Assembly (NCBI GenBank): GCA_905250885.1
Contig: CAJNOQ010000342.1
Location: forward strand, 1-54,125
Direction of reading: 5' to 3'
Length of the DNA stretch: 54,125 nucleotides
Source of the DNA: Didymodactylos carnosus
Taxonomy: Eukaryota; Rotifera; Eurotatoria; Philodinida; Philodinidae
Shown here: positions 41,701-52,709 of the stretch, piece by piece
Position numbering within the stretch: position 1 is the stretch's first letter
Layout: each line of letters begins with the position of its first letter
The notes under the pieces: model-generated
Seen by the model: only the letters and a program-made list of their open reading frames with translations
Database searches by the model: none
What the model was told of the DNA's origin: nothing
Position numbers and translations under genes: made by a program

Positions 41701-44700
41701 ATTTCGAAACTAAAATTGAAATCAAATATAAACCATATCGATAACTATGTAGTGTAGATCTTTACTTGATTCGCTATAGATAATCGATATAATTCATTTG
41801 ACCATAGACTAAAAATTTCTGCTCGTTGTTTTACTAATTTGAATCGTTCTCTTTCTCTACGGCGTTTTTCATCGTTTGATAAACCTTTATCTATATGAAC
41901 CATGTCCGGTATACTGGGATTCTTTAACGATAATGGAACTGAGAAAGTTTTATCTCCACCTTTTTCAAATATACTGATAATGGTATCTAATATGCGTTGA
42001 TTTATTTTCCATGGACATGAATTTAGAGCATTTATCGAGTCTAGTACACCACCTATTTGTTGTACCGATATTGACTTTAAATATTGATCTTGTTGATTAG
42101 CAGATAATGGTAAACGAAGAAAATCTGTTTGATTTAATAGATAACCACCCGTATGACAATTTATCCACGGTAATGGTGGTACAAGACAAGGCAATTCAGT
42201 ACAGTCAAATTCTAATTGTTGTTCTGGTAAATGGGCAAAGAATCGTAAAACTGTTGGATGAACCTAAAATAATATTGTTGAGAAAAATTGACATTTACTA
42301 AGAAAAGAATGAAACACACTTTGATCTGTTTTTCAGTATATTTGCCAGGTGTTCGATGAACAACATGGAGAATAGAATTTGCTTCTCTAAAAGCGATAGA
42401 GTTTTACAATTTACAATAAAATAGACATTTATCTTACCGTTTATTAATTGTATTTCTTTTCTGTGATGATAATGGTACTGTTAACTTCATATATTTCAAC
42501 ATGACACGATAGAAGAAATCGCCTATTTGACATATTTGAACATATGACCATGGTCGATATGAACGATCCTAGACAGACGAAAAGAGAGAGAGAGAGTTAA
42601 AGTGGGTCAGCTTTAACGATCACCACATCCATAAATAAATTAAAAGGTTAATTATAATTACCATAAACGTAAAGTGGTTCGTAACAATTTCATTCCATTT
42701 TTGTCTTTCATTTTTAATAAAACGTTGATTACTAACACAATGTTCAATATATTCTTGATAAATAGATTGTAACTTAAAAAAAAATAATTCGATAACGTCT
42801 TGAACTATTTTTAAAAATAGTTTAGTCAATCTTACGTTGTCTAAAAATCCATTTTTTTTTCTGACATCTGTCAAATATCGTTGATGTATTCTTTTTCCCA
42901 AATTTGAGCAAAGAACATTATACGGTAAACTATAATAATCTGATCCATAAAACAGACCATTCACTTCCTTTGAATAGAGAAAAAAGGAAACAATGAACTT
43001 ATAAATTACATTTCTGATTAAGAACATCTCAATTTGCAAGAAAAATGAACCAGTAAAACAAGAAATCTTTCCCAACATTAAAAAATCTCTGCATAGGATT
43101 ATTTTTACCAGAGATAGGCAAGTGCAACTTCGGACTTGAACCGCTTGCTGACGGACTTTGACTTCAACTCGAGGATTTTTTCAAGTACATTTGAAGTGTT
43201 CAGATAAGATCTGTGATTTTTGGCAGAAAATTGCTTGTGAAAAAATGTCCACGATTCTGCCGGAAAGCCCAAAAACGTTTTTAGGATGGAACCAGACCCT
43301 CCCTGCTCGGAAAGTCTGTATGAGACTCCATAGAGCTACAATGTCAAAAGATACACTTTCACATTTAACATTGTTAAAATATAATTTTAATTCGTAATAT
43401 TATTTGATGTTTTTGTTTTTATTCTCATTAATATGTGATGTGTTAACTGTATAAATAATTATTATAAATAATTAGCCAGACACTATTGTTATTCAAGTAA
43501 AAACTTTTCTGTGGCACTTGAGTTTGACTTAGAAATAATCGAACCTCTTATCTTGGTGAAAGATTCTGATCAGAAGACTCGTATTCAGGTTTCTAAATTA
43601 TCATGCATTGGAATTGTATCACTCGACTAAATATCTACAGTAAAAAAGTTTATATTAAACGTAATTATACCTTCATTACTATTTGAATATATTCTTTTGC
43701 GTCAAATATTTCCAAAAATGGTATAATACTCAATTTGTCTGGCTCTTGAAAAGAAAAACTAAACGTCAGTGTCAATAATCGTTTTGTATGAGTTATATAT
43801 TACCCGTCTCTCGTTTCAGAATTTCAAGTTCTGTTAAAAATCCCACGATTAGTTGTTGTTCCATTTCCATGTACAATTGTTTTTGTTTATCTACCTAAAA
43901 TTCAAATATCATATGAACATAATATTTATGTATTACTGACACTAACATACATAATGATCATTCACTTGTTTTGTAATGCTAATTGACTTAAAAACGACCT
44001 TTTGTTCTTGTTCCCATTGAAGTTGTTTTGCTAGTTTTTCTTTAAAATTAATATTTTTCCACCATAAATCACCTTGAATATTTGACTTATCAGTCTAAGC
44101 AGTATAAAGTATATTGGATTCAGTTGTTCTTACAACGAAAAAATAAAATAAATTCGATACTTACAATTGGTGATGGTTGTTCGTAGACATTTTGTAATAA
44201 TTTTGTATGAACTTCGTCTGGAATTGGTGGCACTTTAAAATCTGGACGCAATATTTTTAAAACCTGAGAAATATCAAAAAATATATCTCACTATTTGCAA
44301 GGTTATTCTTTTGTTTTTCTTACTTTCAAAATACGTCGAATTTGTTCGTTATTTAAACAATTCAAATGAAATATGTCTGATACACGAAATCCCTACAAGG
44401 AAAATATAAACACTAATCAACGAGAATCTAAAAATGATAGAAGATGACACAATGAAAAAATCCTACATTTTTTTCAATATCAAATATAATTCGTTTAGCT
44501 ATTGTTGGATCAAACATGTCTAGATTTCCGAGACAAGTCAGGACAGCAGCATATGATTCTAATGTGGGTTTTATATGACTAGAACGCATTTTTTCAAATA
44601 ATGTTTGAACAGCACGTAGTGTACCCTGAAAATAGACATAAAATTAAAAATTGTCTTATTATATGAAGATAATACAAAGTCTTACATTTTCAGCGTGTGC

Positions 44701-46613
44701 AAACATAATTGTATTATAGATATTTACATTTGACGGATATTTCCATGATAAACGTTTCATAGTTTTTCGACGTTCTTGATCAAGACACAGTTTATCAAAA
44801 AATTGTCTCACTTTTCTCAGCTAAAATAAACATCATTATCACTACTAAACATGATCTGATATTTGATATCATTACATAAAGCATCGTGAGATAATTCTAA
44901 ATAGTTTCCTATCTTTTGAACATCTTATCATGGTTACATTTCATTCGTTTCTTCCAATTTTGAATTATTTTTATTAATTAGTAAAAGAGGCTTCTAAGAG
45001 ATGATAGAAGTTGTTTTTAGTCTATTCCGTATGTTTTGCAAGTAGTAACCAAAATTTTCTCCATGAAAAAAATAGTTGAATGTTCGTAATTAGCTCAAAG
45101 AAGAAAACAGGAAGAAAAAAACGATTTTCTTTTATTTTCATAATTTCTAATTGATTAATTAAGGTTATATCCAAATGAAAGATGTAGTAGAGAACTTTTT
45201 ACAATTTTACAACTTTTAACTTAAAATGTGAAACTTCACCGTTGAAAAAAAATGCTCTACTTTTGTCCAACCATTCTGTTCGAGATTCTTTCAAATGGAG
45301 AAATTATGAATAACTGATGCATACTCACAAAAAATTGATTAGAACTAATTAACGCTAATGAATTTTCACAGAAACAGGTAGAGAAATGTTAGATCTATCT
45401 ACTCGATATCATTTTTCTCTGACAAAAATTGACTTAACACTTAACACTTAATGGACGGGTATATTTTGTACTTCTATGTGAAAAAACACGTAGAAATACG
45501 TTTCCCGTCCATTAAGTGTTAACTATGACTGAAATACTGAGAAAATGTTAGGAGCTGTCTACAATTAGTTGCTCTACATACCTTCCCATTATAAATCGAC
45601 ACATCAACATAGGCTAATAATATCTCGTTAAACGTTTGATGCTTTCTCATAATTTTTAATTCTTCATCTGTATATTTATGCATTTGTCGAACTTTTTTTA
45701 AATCCAAAGTACCTAATAATTCTACTAAAATTTTTTCATCTTCTGTTCGAAATTCATCTTCCAATATATCATCTTTCCGTTTTTCGTCACTTGAGAGTGT
45801 TTCTGGTTGTGTTAATCGAAAAGAGGATGATGGTGGTGGAGCGGTTATATTTAATCTTTGACTAATAGATTTCAGACGATTTTGTTCTTCTATATTGTGC
45901 TGTTTATTCATTTCGGATGGGACTAAAGTAATCAGAATTATTATTCTAATTCTACTATCATTTCACCTTTACCTACTTTCAGCTAGTGGTGAGGTAAGTG
46001 CTGAAGTAGATGAGACAGATATGGCACGTTTGTTTTTCGGTTTTGGATGCGCTAAATCAATCTGTGGCTAAGCAGAGAGAGAGAGACAGAGATAAAGATA
46101 GAGATAAATTGATGAAAAATCTCTTTACTTTTTCAGTTACTATGACGTCCGGTAATTGGTGTTGTTTAGTCCTAATTGTTTGTTTCTTATTTATATTCGA
46201 AGTAGGACGATTCAACAACTTTAAATTAGACGTTGTTGTGGACGGTGGTGTTGAAGAACGCCCTGGCCTAAGTGTTGAACTCTTACGAGATCTCCGTTGA
46301 TCAGAAAACTGTTCTAAAACTATACAAATCTTATTTATTAATAGTAGTCTAGTTGTTTTATAATAAATGGTGAATAGTATACCTTCAAAAAGTTCGCGAT
46401 GCGCAATTGCACTAAGTAATTCATCTTCATTCGTTTGTAACTTAGCCAAGTTTTCTGAATGTATTAAACGATAGTGAACTGAAATAAATAATGAATACAA
46501 ATCATCATCATGTCAACGATTACCGATCAAGTATACGTACCATTAAGCTGTTGTTTTACACTATTTAATATTGTTTGTAGTAGACAACGTGAACAAAAAA
46601 TTGTTCTCAACAT
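38799..46613 (-). CDS. POLRMT: Mitochondrial DNA-directed RNA polymerase (POLRMT)
   Basis: Single-subunit T7-like polymerase that transcribes mtDNA and primes its replication. Predicted 1280 residues (human 1230), 29 exons, minus strand: 46541-46613, 46383-46478, 46129-46319, 45977-46067, 45582-45922, 44686-44820, 44467-44625, 44324-44392, 44165-44263, 43951-44094, 43804-43894, 43671-43744, 42836-42967, 42662-42772, 42438-42568, 42320-42386, 41766-42263, 41625-41709, 41374-41564, 41194-41316, 41012-41134, 40871-40948, 40606-40794, 40424-40540, 40313-40353, 40148-40246, 40016-40088, 39857-39948, 38799-38928. The N-terminus [13 protein letters not shown] is basic, lacks acidic residues and looks like a mitochondrial presequence. 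PPR-like helices lie at about 310-362. Then come [19 protein letters not shown], motif [13 protein letters not shown] (Asp 968), motif [15 protein letters not shown] (from 1033), motif C HDSFWTH (Asp 1193) and the terminal STYFFS. A Gly usually found in motif A is Val here. TTTTAG directly precedes the ATG. Confidence 0.94.
39131..39831. repeat. 700-bp terminal-inverted-repeat element in POLRMT intron 28
   Basis: The ends 39132-39165 and 39798-39830 are inverted copies: GATGCAAAAG, then TGGAAAAAAT, then TCGAATCTTA, reading inward from both sides with a few mismatches. The interior has no transposase-like frame; the short open frames there (39371-39586, 39600-39785, 39635-39832) have no supporting signal. 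It is probably a non-autonomous DNA transposon. It fills most of the last and longest POLRMT intron. Confidence 0.65.
43109..43400 (+). mobile_element. hAT-like transposon relic in POLRMT intron 12
   Basis: It begins CAGAGATAGGCAAG, close to the start of the 8-bp-duplication element at 50514 (CAGAGATGGGCAAG); similarity continues through TTCGGACT. Immediately inside, a plus-strand frame (43158-43397, opposite to POLRMT) contains [11 protein letters not shown] and, at its end, [18 protein letters not shown]. These resemble the C-terminal end of hAT transposases, with the central conserved block missing. I could not place the right terminus or a target duplication, so this is a partial, internally deleted copy. 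It could still be chance similarity. Confidence 0.45.
45441..45522. repeat. 82-bp hairpin MITE in POLRMT intron 5
   Basis: The arms TTAACACTTAATGGACGGG (from 45441) and CCCGTCCATTAAGTGTTAA (to 45522) are exact reverse complements. Further imperfect pairing runs inward (CTTCTATGTG with CACGTAGAAA), leaving a tiny loop. It lies inside the 761-bp intron between POLRMT exons 5 and 6. The antisense frame that runs over it is only the intron read-through of exon 5. Confidence 0.75.
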
Positions 46614-49436
46614 CTAAAATAGCAATAAGTATTTTAGACTTAATTTTAGTCAGTCTAATTCCTGTTAAAAGTATAATAATGTACAGTAGTCAACTCTGGC
46701 TAAGCACGTGGACATGAGCTTTAGAAGTGGTGTAAAAGTGTCTTAACACTTTTTCTATAGGTTTTGCACGATGCTCTTTCCAGTAGAAGGGTTTTTAAGT
46801 TTTAGAATAGTTTTCTAGGCGGTTTCACGGCGATTCAGTCTTCAGAAAACCACTGAGAAAACCTTTTCAAAACTCAAAAATCAGATCATTGGAAAGAGTA
46901 TCGTCGAAAACCTATAAAAAAGTGTTTAAATGTGCTGATCTTCTTTTTAATTATTTCATAACCCAGGCAAAATATTTGAGCTACGCAGGCTTCAGCCTCA
47001 GAAATCAATTGAATTTAAAAGTATGCGCCCTAGAATGGATAAGTTATATGGAGCTTCGGAAAAAATCAGAAACCGACTATATTGAGGTCTGCTCTTTGGA
47101 AAGCACTTAGGACAGAAAGAAAATCTTTTTCGGTAATAAAGCGTCCAAAAACAAATTTTTTTAATGAGTAGATAGAGTGGAAGATCTAGTTTCGCACTAC
47201 ATAAAAGTTTTGCAAACATCAGACTCTGTTTTACCAAAACTAATTTTTGTCGCATCATTCCTCTGTTTTCCGACAAAAATTTGATTCTCTGCTTTCTCGC
47301 TAATTATAACACCTAGAAAAGAACTTCCAATGGCAAAAGATACAGCGTTTGCCGAAGTATATGTTCCGCTATTTGAATTTGCTCAAAGTTCACTTTCGTT
47401 TTTTCACCTAATATCCACACGGCTGTCCACTGTGTAATGTCGTTTAATTTCGTTCTATTTATTCAGATCAGTTCGATGACGTGATGATTATACTAATTTA
47501 AAGAACTAAACCACTAATATTCTATTATTATAATGTCTAACCGTTGTGATTAGAAAAGTGAAGATTCTAAATCCGAATTGGCTAACATGTTCGTTTCCTA
47601 CAGTATAAAATAAAGTATTTTTCACTTTAGAATGCTAATTCACTGTACTATGTCTGAACTCAGCATCAAAGTTTCTGTGGTAATCTGGATTTTTACTAAA
47701 TATGAAGAACTAGGGATTCTGTCTGTCTCTGTTAGACTCAGGATCAAAAGATGAAAATCAGCAAAAAATCGGAATACGAATTTTTCTGCTACTTCTATTT
47801 TATTTCTCTTCGTTTGAATAGTACATACATTCTCTCGTCAGCTCTGATTTTTACATTCTTTTTTCCGTTTACAAAGAAATAACTATATGAAGTACAATGA
47901 AACAAAGTTTGTAAAAGAAGTCAAACATCAAGTATGGAACGTGACAAGAGTTGGTGTGTGTTATCACAACACATCAATGCCAAATTGTTGAATTCTGGCT
48001 GGACAAAAATTAAATTTAAATGGATTTGAATTACGATGTTTTAGCATCCGAGATAGACATTCTCAAAAACAATCCGTTTCAGACAACTCTAAAACACACC
48101 AATTCTTCCTATCCTGGAAGATGTTTCTTTCTCTTAAGTTATTCTATGAGGGGAAACAAAGTACAGAAAACTTCAGAATTTTTCCCAGTTCTAGAGCGCT
48201 CGTATGTACAAAGTACGTCTAAGCTTGCAGACTACTGTAATCGATCGAAGAATGAGCAGTTTCTGAGATAAGCATCTATACAAGGAAGACTTATAACAAA
48301 CTATTGGGATATTATTGTCCAGTGCCTACTACTAAAACAGAAAGCGATATGAATGTGCTATGATAAATGCGCTATGAGCCAAACTTCAGTTTAACTCCAC
48401 ATAAAATCAGCAAAAATATCCAAAAATCAGAAGATCAGAAACGAGGCAAAAAGAAGCTCAAAAATCAGAAATTTTCTGCCATAATCAGAAGATCTGGGAC
48501 CTCTGGTTAGACTGCATACGTTTTAAATGCAAAAATGTGTTTCTTTTATGGTATATATATGAAACTATAGTATGACTTTTCCAGCTCAAAATATTGATAC
48601 GGAATGTTAGTTAGACAGACTTTTGAATCACATGAATAAAGATTGATGATCGAGTAAAAGAGTTAGTAAACACGATACTTAACTCATGTCATAATATAGT
48701 TATCCTTCTATGTAATTTTACATTAATTTTCTTACAAGTTGTTTTGATACTGTACAATTTTAAACAGCTTTAACATTTTTCATGAAGATACTTCATGAAA
48801 AATCGATCTGAATCACACGTGAAACCAGTTTTTTCTATAAAGACGTTCTAACTGAGTGCGATGAGCGGTCGATGTCACTTCAGTATACAGTTTGATTCTT
48901 AATTTTTTTATATAGTACAAGATGGAAAAGATGTCTATTTTATTTTTGCATTAAATTCCAAATTAGAGTTCAATTTCTGTTGACTAAAGAATTCTTTGAA
49001 CAACGCCCTTTACTTAATCATAACAAATTTTCTAATAGAGAGAATATTTAACTGAAAGAAGAGTGAAATGTATTTCTGAGATGAATGAAATGGTGTTGAA
49101 AAGTTGTAGCCGTCTAGAATATAGTAAAAATCTTAAACAAAAACGCTTTTTCCAATAAAATCCAACAATTCAGTAAATTTCTTCTCTTTAATGAATAATA
49201 ATGATGTTGAGAGCGACAAGGCAAATATATGAGTTTCAACAAAAATAGATAATGCCCTCGCCATGTTTAAGAGGATAAGAGACAAATGTAAAAATGTTTC
49301 ACAGCAAAATCAACCGCAAAATATTCAACTATTTCTTTCAATTAACGTACTCACACTAAATAATGAATATACTATACAACAGTTAGAAATATCAAACTGA
49401 TCGTTACCATTACAACTACCTTTTCATCTTCAAGAT
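46614..49436. other. Gene-poor stretch upstream of POLRMT
   Basis: It probably contains the POLRMT promoter and an inverted-repeat element at 46746-46926. Otherwise I see no exon-like frame; the frame 48020-48271 has no splice context or recognisable domain. A small inverted pair (TTCATGAAGATACTTCATGAA) lies near 48779. Confidence 0.4.
46746..46926. repeat. 181-bp inverted-repeat element just upstream of POLRMT
   Basis: The ends 46746-46781 and 46891-46926 are inverted copies of about 36 bp (AACACTTTTTCTATAGGTTTT reads inward from both sides, then GATRCTCTTTCC) with a few mismatches. There is no coding capacity. It lies 130 bp upstream of the POLRMT start codon and could contribute to its promoter region. 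Confidence 0.6.
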
Positions 49437-49923
49437 CAGATGCACGCATGCTAGGACTCTATCAGAGAAAGCGTACAACTCAAGAAAGTAGTTCGCAATC
49501 GTCATTTCAACATATATCGGTCGCTCAACAAATTTCACTTGCGAAGAGGCCTCGGAAAGCGCATTTAAAGCGTGAAGATACAGGTGAATGGACGACCACA
49601 GTATTGTCATGCTGCACCGATGTTCCATACGATCACACAAACAACCATGGTTGATCTACGAATACGTCTCAGACGACAACAGCAGAACTTGGCTGTGCTT
49701 GACATACATCAACTGATTCCAGAAAGGCCTTTTCAGCAACATGTTCCTAACGCACTTTCTCAATAGAAAAATTGTTCGTACGCTAAACAAAATCATTATG
49801 CCATTTTCCCAGGTCACATTCAAACACATTCATTATAAAGATGATTTAGATCTACGATATAAACAATCACAACGAAATGATGGAAACGAACATCCTTCTA
49901 ATAATTTTCTTGATGAGATTTAA
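49437..49923 (+). pseudogene. Unrecognised coding-like island, possibly a decayed gene
   Basis: This stretch is visibly less AT-rich than its surroundings. It has overlapping plus-strand frames: one from 49437 reads ARMLGLYQRKRTTQESSS through AKRPRKAHLKREDTG, and another from about 49572 reads VNGRPQYCHAAPM through VDLRIRLRRQQQNLAVLD to a stop at 49766. Then, after an acceptor-like TTTTCCCAG, a third runs from 49811 as VTFKHIHYKDDLDLRYKQ to a TAA at 49923. The frame change between the first two suggests a frameshift or a missed short intron. I do not recognise the protein. It lies next to a retrotransposon relic, so it could be part of a mobile element or a host gene fragment. Confidence 0.25.
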
Positions 49924-50298
49924 ACTATCCAGTAGCAGTCATCAAGGTAGAACCGACGTAATGAAATGAATGAAGTGCTTATAGAATGACTCGAAGTGAT
50001 TGAAAAAACTTTCTATTTTCATTCTCTTACTAGCCATTTTTCTCATCCTAAAAAATTTTGGAGTTATTAAAAAAAATTTTCTCATTCCTCTCTTCCACAA
50101 ATCAATGTATCTCGATTCCTCCAGTGTTTCTTCTGATTTCGGCAAAGCCAGTCGTTTTAATTCTCATTTTACTTCCTATTTCTCTAATCTTCAAGGTCAA
50201 ATTCCACTGTCTCTTGTACCAAACTTGCCCAGGATGAAGTCGTTGAACTCATTCTTTTCTTCTTGAAAAATATCTCGTTGTGGTATAACTAATAATTT

Positions 50299-50750
50299 GT
50301 TCATTAAACACACAACAACAATCCTTCTACTGATATCAAGCAGAAAAACACACATTTCATCTTTGTAGAAAACTGCAAAAGTAAATCGTGCATTTTCTGC
50401 TTATATCTTCCACAACGTCCTACATGGTATAAACAAGCAGAAAGTGCACAGCTTACTTTTGCAGTTTTCTGCAAAGGTGAAATGTGTACTTTTCTGCTTG
50501 ATATCAGTAGAAGCAGAGATGGGCAAGCCCAAGTTCGGACTGAGACTGAAGGCATAAGAGACCTAAACTTTTTTTTGACTGACTTTTTACAGAAGAACCA
50601 GTTTCTCTCTGATAAAAAAGCAGAAAAAGAATGGAAATGGAAAACAATGTATGGTGTGGCCGACATAGAACTTCAAGCTTAGCGAACTGGGACTGAAAAA
50701 CTACCGGACTTGCGCAATTCTGAGTAGAAGGATGTGTGTGTTTAATGAAC
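50299..50750. repeat. Palindromic MITE nested in the retrotransposon relic
   Basis: The left arm, about 50299-50400, and the right arm, about 50415-50513 plus 50731-50750, are reverse complements; shared blocks include TACTGATATCAAGCAGAAAA and GCAGTTTTCTGCAAA (in inverted form). The outermost right piece is separated from the rest by a 209-bp hAT-type insertion and its 8-bp duplication. Arm identity is high, so this is younger than the retroelement it sits in. Confidence 0.8.
50514..50722. mobile_element. hAT-type MITE with 8-bp target duplication
   Basis: A 209-bp insert flanked by the direct repeat AGTAGAAG at 50506-50513 and 50723-50730. It begins CAGAGATGGGCAAG and its other end reads inward CAGAATTGCGCAAG, giving imperfect terminal inverted repeats typical of hAT elements. 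Removing the insert and one duplication copy restores a continuous palindrome arm, which confirms it as an insertion. The open frame 50482-50682 spans the boundary and is meaningless. Confidence 0.85.
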
Positions 50751-51828
50751 TAATATCACCTTACGTTCGGCTTAACGTACGCAGTGAAATCGTTTTAAAA
50801 CTGATAACTGATAGTTTGTTTGTTCTTCTTCATCACATCTCCCTCATCGTTCTCAATGTGCTCTTGTTAATAATTCTACCTCTTCTTCTTCTGATATCTC
50901 GTCCAATGTACCACAAGGAAGTGTCCTTGGGCCATTGCCTTTTTGATTTTCAACTTCCTCTTTCTCGTAACTGTGGTACTTGTCTATTTGCTGCTGATGT
51001 TTTTCTTATTGTTCCTCTTGGTTCTTCTAATCCTCAGAATTTTCTCACGTTCAAAACTGTATCAGTTCTGTTTCTAACTGGTCTTCTTTTATGTGAATAT
51101 CTTTGAATGGTTCAAAACGTTGCTAGCTTCCTTTTTGATTTAATCTTTTTTTCTCTTGCTTTCAAGCAGCTCTACTTAAATAACTCTTCTTTTACTGTTG
51201 CCTTGGTGTTCTCCTTTCGCACGATCTAAGATGAATTTATAAGGGTGAGGATATTACTCTGAGCTGCAGGCGTAAGCTTGAGGCTTGGGGCGTATCTTTG
51301 TTCTGGCGCCACCTGAAGTACGATGTCGAATCTATTTGTCTTGTATCCTCCCCAAACTTGATTCTTGTTGTGCTCCGTATGATAATTATTTTTCTCTTTC
51401 TATTCCTGAGTCTGTGAATCATTCTTTAGCATTTTAATTACTGTGTTCGTGGTTCTGACTTAGCTTCTCAACTTTCTCTACCAAATCTCTCCAAACGTCG
51501 GAAATATTTTTGTCTTATTCATCTCTATAAAACCTATCAATACAACTACCTAATTTCCCTCTTCCTAGTCACGAACACGCCAAATATGCTCGTATTCCAC
51601 CTCTTACACAAAGTTTTTTTTCTAAAACTATAAAATCTTCTTTTTTTGGTCTACAGTAACTGACTGGAATAATCTTACACAGTCAGTTATTTCTTCCTCT
51701 TCACTTTTGTCCTTTAAAAGAACATTATTTAACCATATCTTCAACAGTTGATTGTTATTTTTTACTTAGCTTGCTTTTTTTTGTCACTTCTATTTTTTTG
51801 AATTCAATCGATGTCGGTAGTTGTTGTT

Positions 51829-52164
51829 CAGAGCCGCAAATAGGAACCGAACATTAGGGGGTGTACAGGGGCGCCTATCCTGTGGGATGTTTGAGGCACA
51901 AGACTTGAAACAAAGTAGGTGGGACGCTTTTTTGCTGTAAAAATTTATTTTCCAGGTGGTACACTGAAAGCTCGAATCTCTTAGGCCTCAAATACTTAGG
52001 TGGGAATAGACGCCGCTGGGGCTGTACAACAGTTTTACTTTCCGAGGTAATGCGAAATACATAAAAAAATTTCGTTCAAGATAGAATGGGTAAGCTAACA
52101 GTAACTTTTTCAATTATTCAGAGGGTGCGCACCCTCCCACATCCTCCCGTTGTCTGCGGCCCTG
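51829..52164. mobile_element. hAT-type MITE, 336 bp, with 8-bp target duplication
   Basis: Flanked on both sides by TTGTTGTT (51821-51828 and 52165-52172). The termini read CAGAGCCGCA and, from the other end, CAGGGCCGCA, 9 of 10 identical. The internal sequence is clearly less AT-rich than the neighbourhood and has no transposase frame. It contains a local palindrome AGGGTGCGCACCCT near its right end. It sits in what appears to be the 3' untranslated tail of the decayed retrotransposon. Confidence 0.88.
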
Positions 52165-52172
52165 TTGTTGTT

Positions 52173-52615
52173 TACTTCGTCTTTTTCTTATTTGTTTATA
52201 CTTGTTATACTCTTTTATATATATCTAAATCTTAGCGGGGATCATCGTTCGATAATACTAAAACTGTACAAAGATAAGCAGAATACATGATCCTTATAAG
52301 ATCTCATAATGACGTTCACAGACTAGATACAATAAGCATAGAATAGCTAACAAACAGTGAAGCTCGTGTTCTTTTTAGCAAAAAACAAAAAGGGAAATTG
52401 CACGTTTTGGCTAGCTTTGCAATTCATTGTCCCGAAATGCTACACATTTACCGTAACATTGCTGGAATGTGTCTGTTTCTAAGACAGAATTTGGTTGTTG
52501 ATAAATTTCGCCAATCAAAAGACGCATGTGAACCTCTTATTATTAACTTGTCCTCATACACTACTTTTAAGCTTGGGCACTAACTTGTAGATGTCGTGCC
52601 TTCTCAACGATGACT
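52173..52615. other. Stretch between the hAT element and the GT92 unit
   Basis: The left part is probably the end of the retrotransposon tail. The plus-strand frame 52398-52583 (HVLASFAIHCPEMLHIYRN, then QSKDACEPLIINLSS) has a coding-like composition, but I recognise no family and see no splice sites. I treat it as an unassigned fragment. Confidence 0.25.
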
Positions 52616-52694
52616 ATATGTCTGAACCGTTACAACTAACCGAGGTGAAAAATTCAAAATATAGAACTTTTTTGAAAAATTTATAACAACAGAT
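52616..52694 (+). repeat. Left terminal inverted repeat of the GT92 unit
   Basis: About 78 bp beginning ATATGTCTGAACCGTTACAA, the reverse complement of 54048-54125 with a single visible mismatch. It ends 15 bp beyond the stop codon of the GT92 gene. Confidence 0.9.
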
Positions 52695-52709
52695 ATTTTT
52701 TGCTTTATT

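Larger units (their letters stand above)
50030..51751 (+). mobile_element. Decayed non-LTR retrotransposon with reverse-transcriptase motifs
   Basis: Broken plus-strand reading frames carry motifs in the order of a Jockey/CR1-type reverse transcriptase ORF. HPKKFWSY at 50044-50067 resembles the linker upstream of the RT. NVPQGSVLGPL at 50905-50937 is the conserved RT block. FAADVFLIVP near 50986 stands where F/YADD belongs, with one catalytic Asp changed to Ala. LPNLSKRRKYF lies near 51480, and WNNLTQSVISSSS...FKRTLF follows to a stop at 51749-51751, as at the C-terminal end of such ORFs. Several frameshifts and stops make it inactive. It is interrupted by a palindromic element (50299-50750), and its presumed 3' tail (after 51751) is split by a hAT-type insertion. 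Confidence 0.75.

Noticed and set aside
46010..46300. Plus-strand 96-codon frame
   Set aside because: It is antisense to POLRMT exons 3 and 4 and crosses a GA microsatellite; the minus-strand exons fit in phase.
49416..49640. Minus-strand 74-codon frame
   Set aside because: It is the shadow of the more coding-like plus-strand island.
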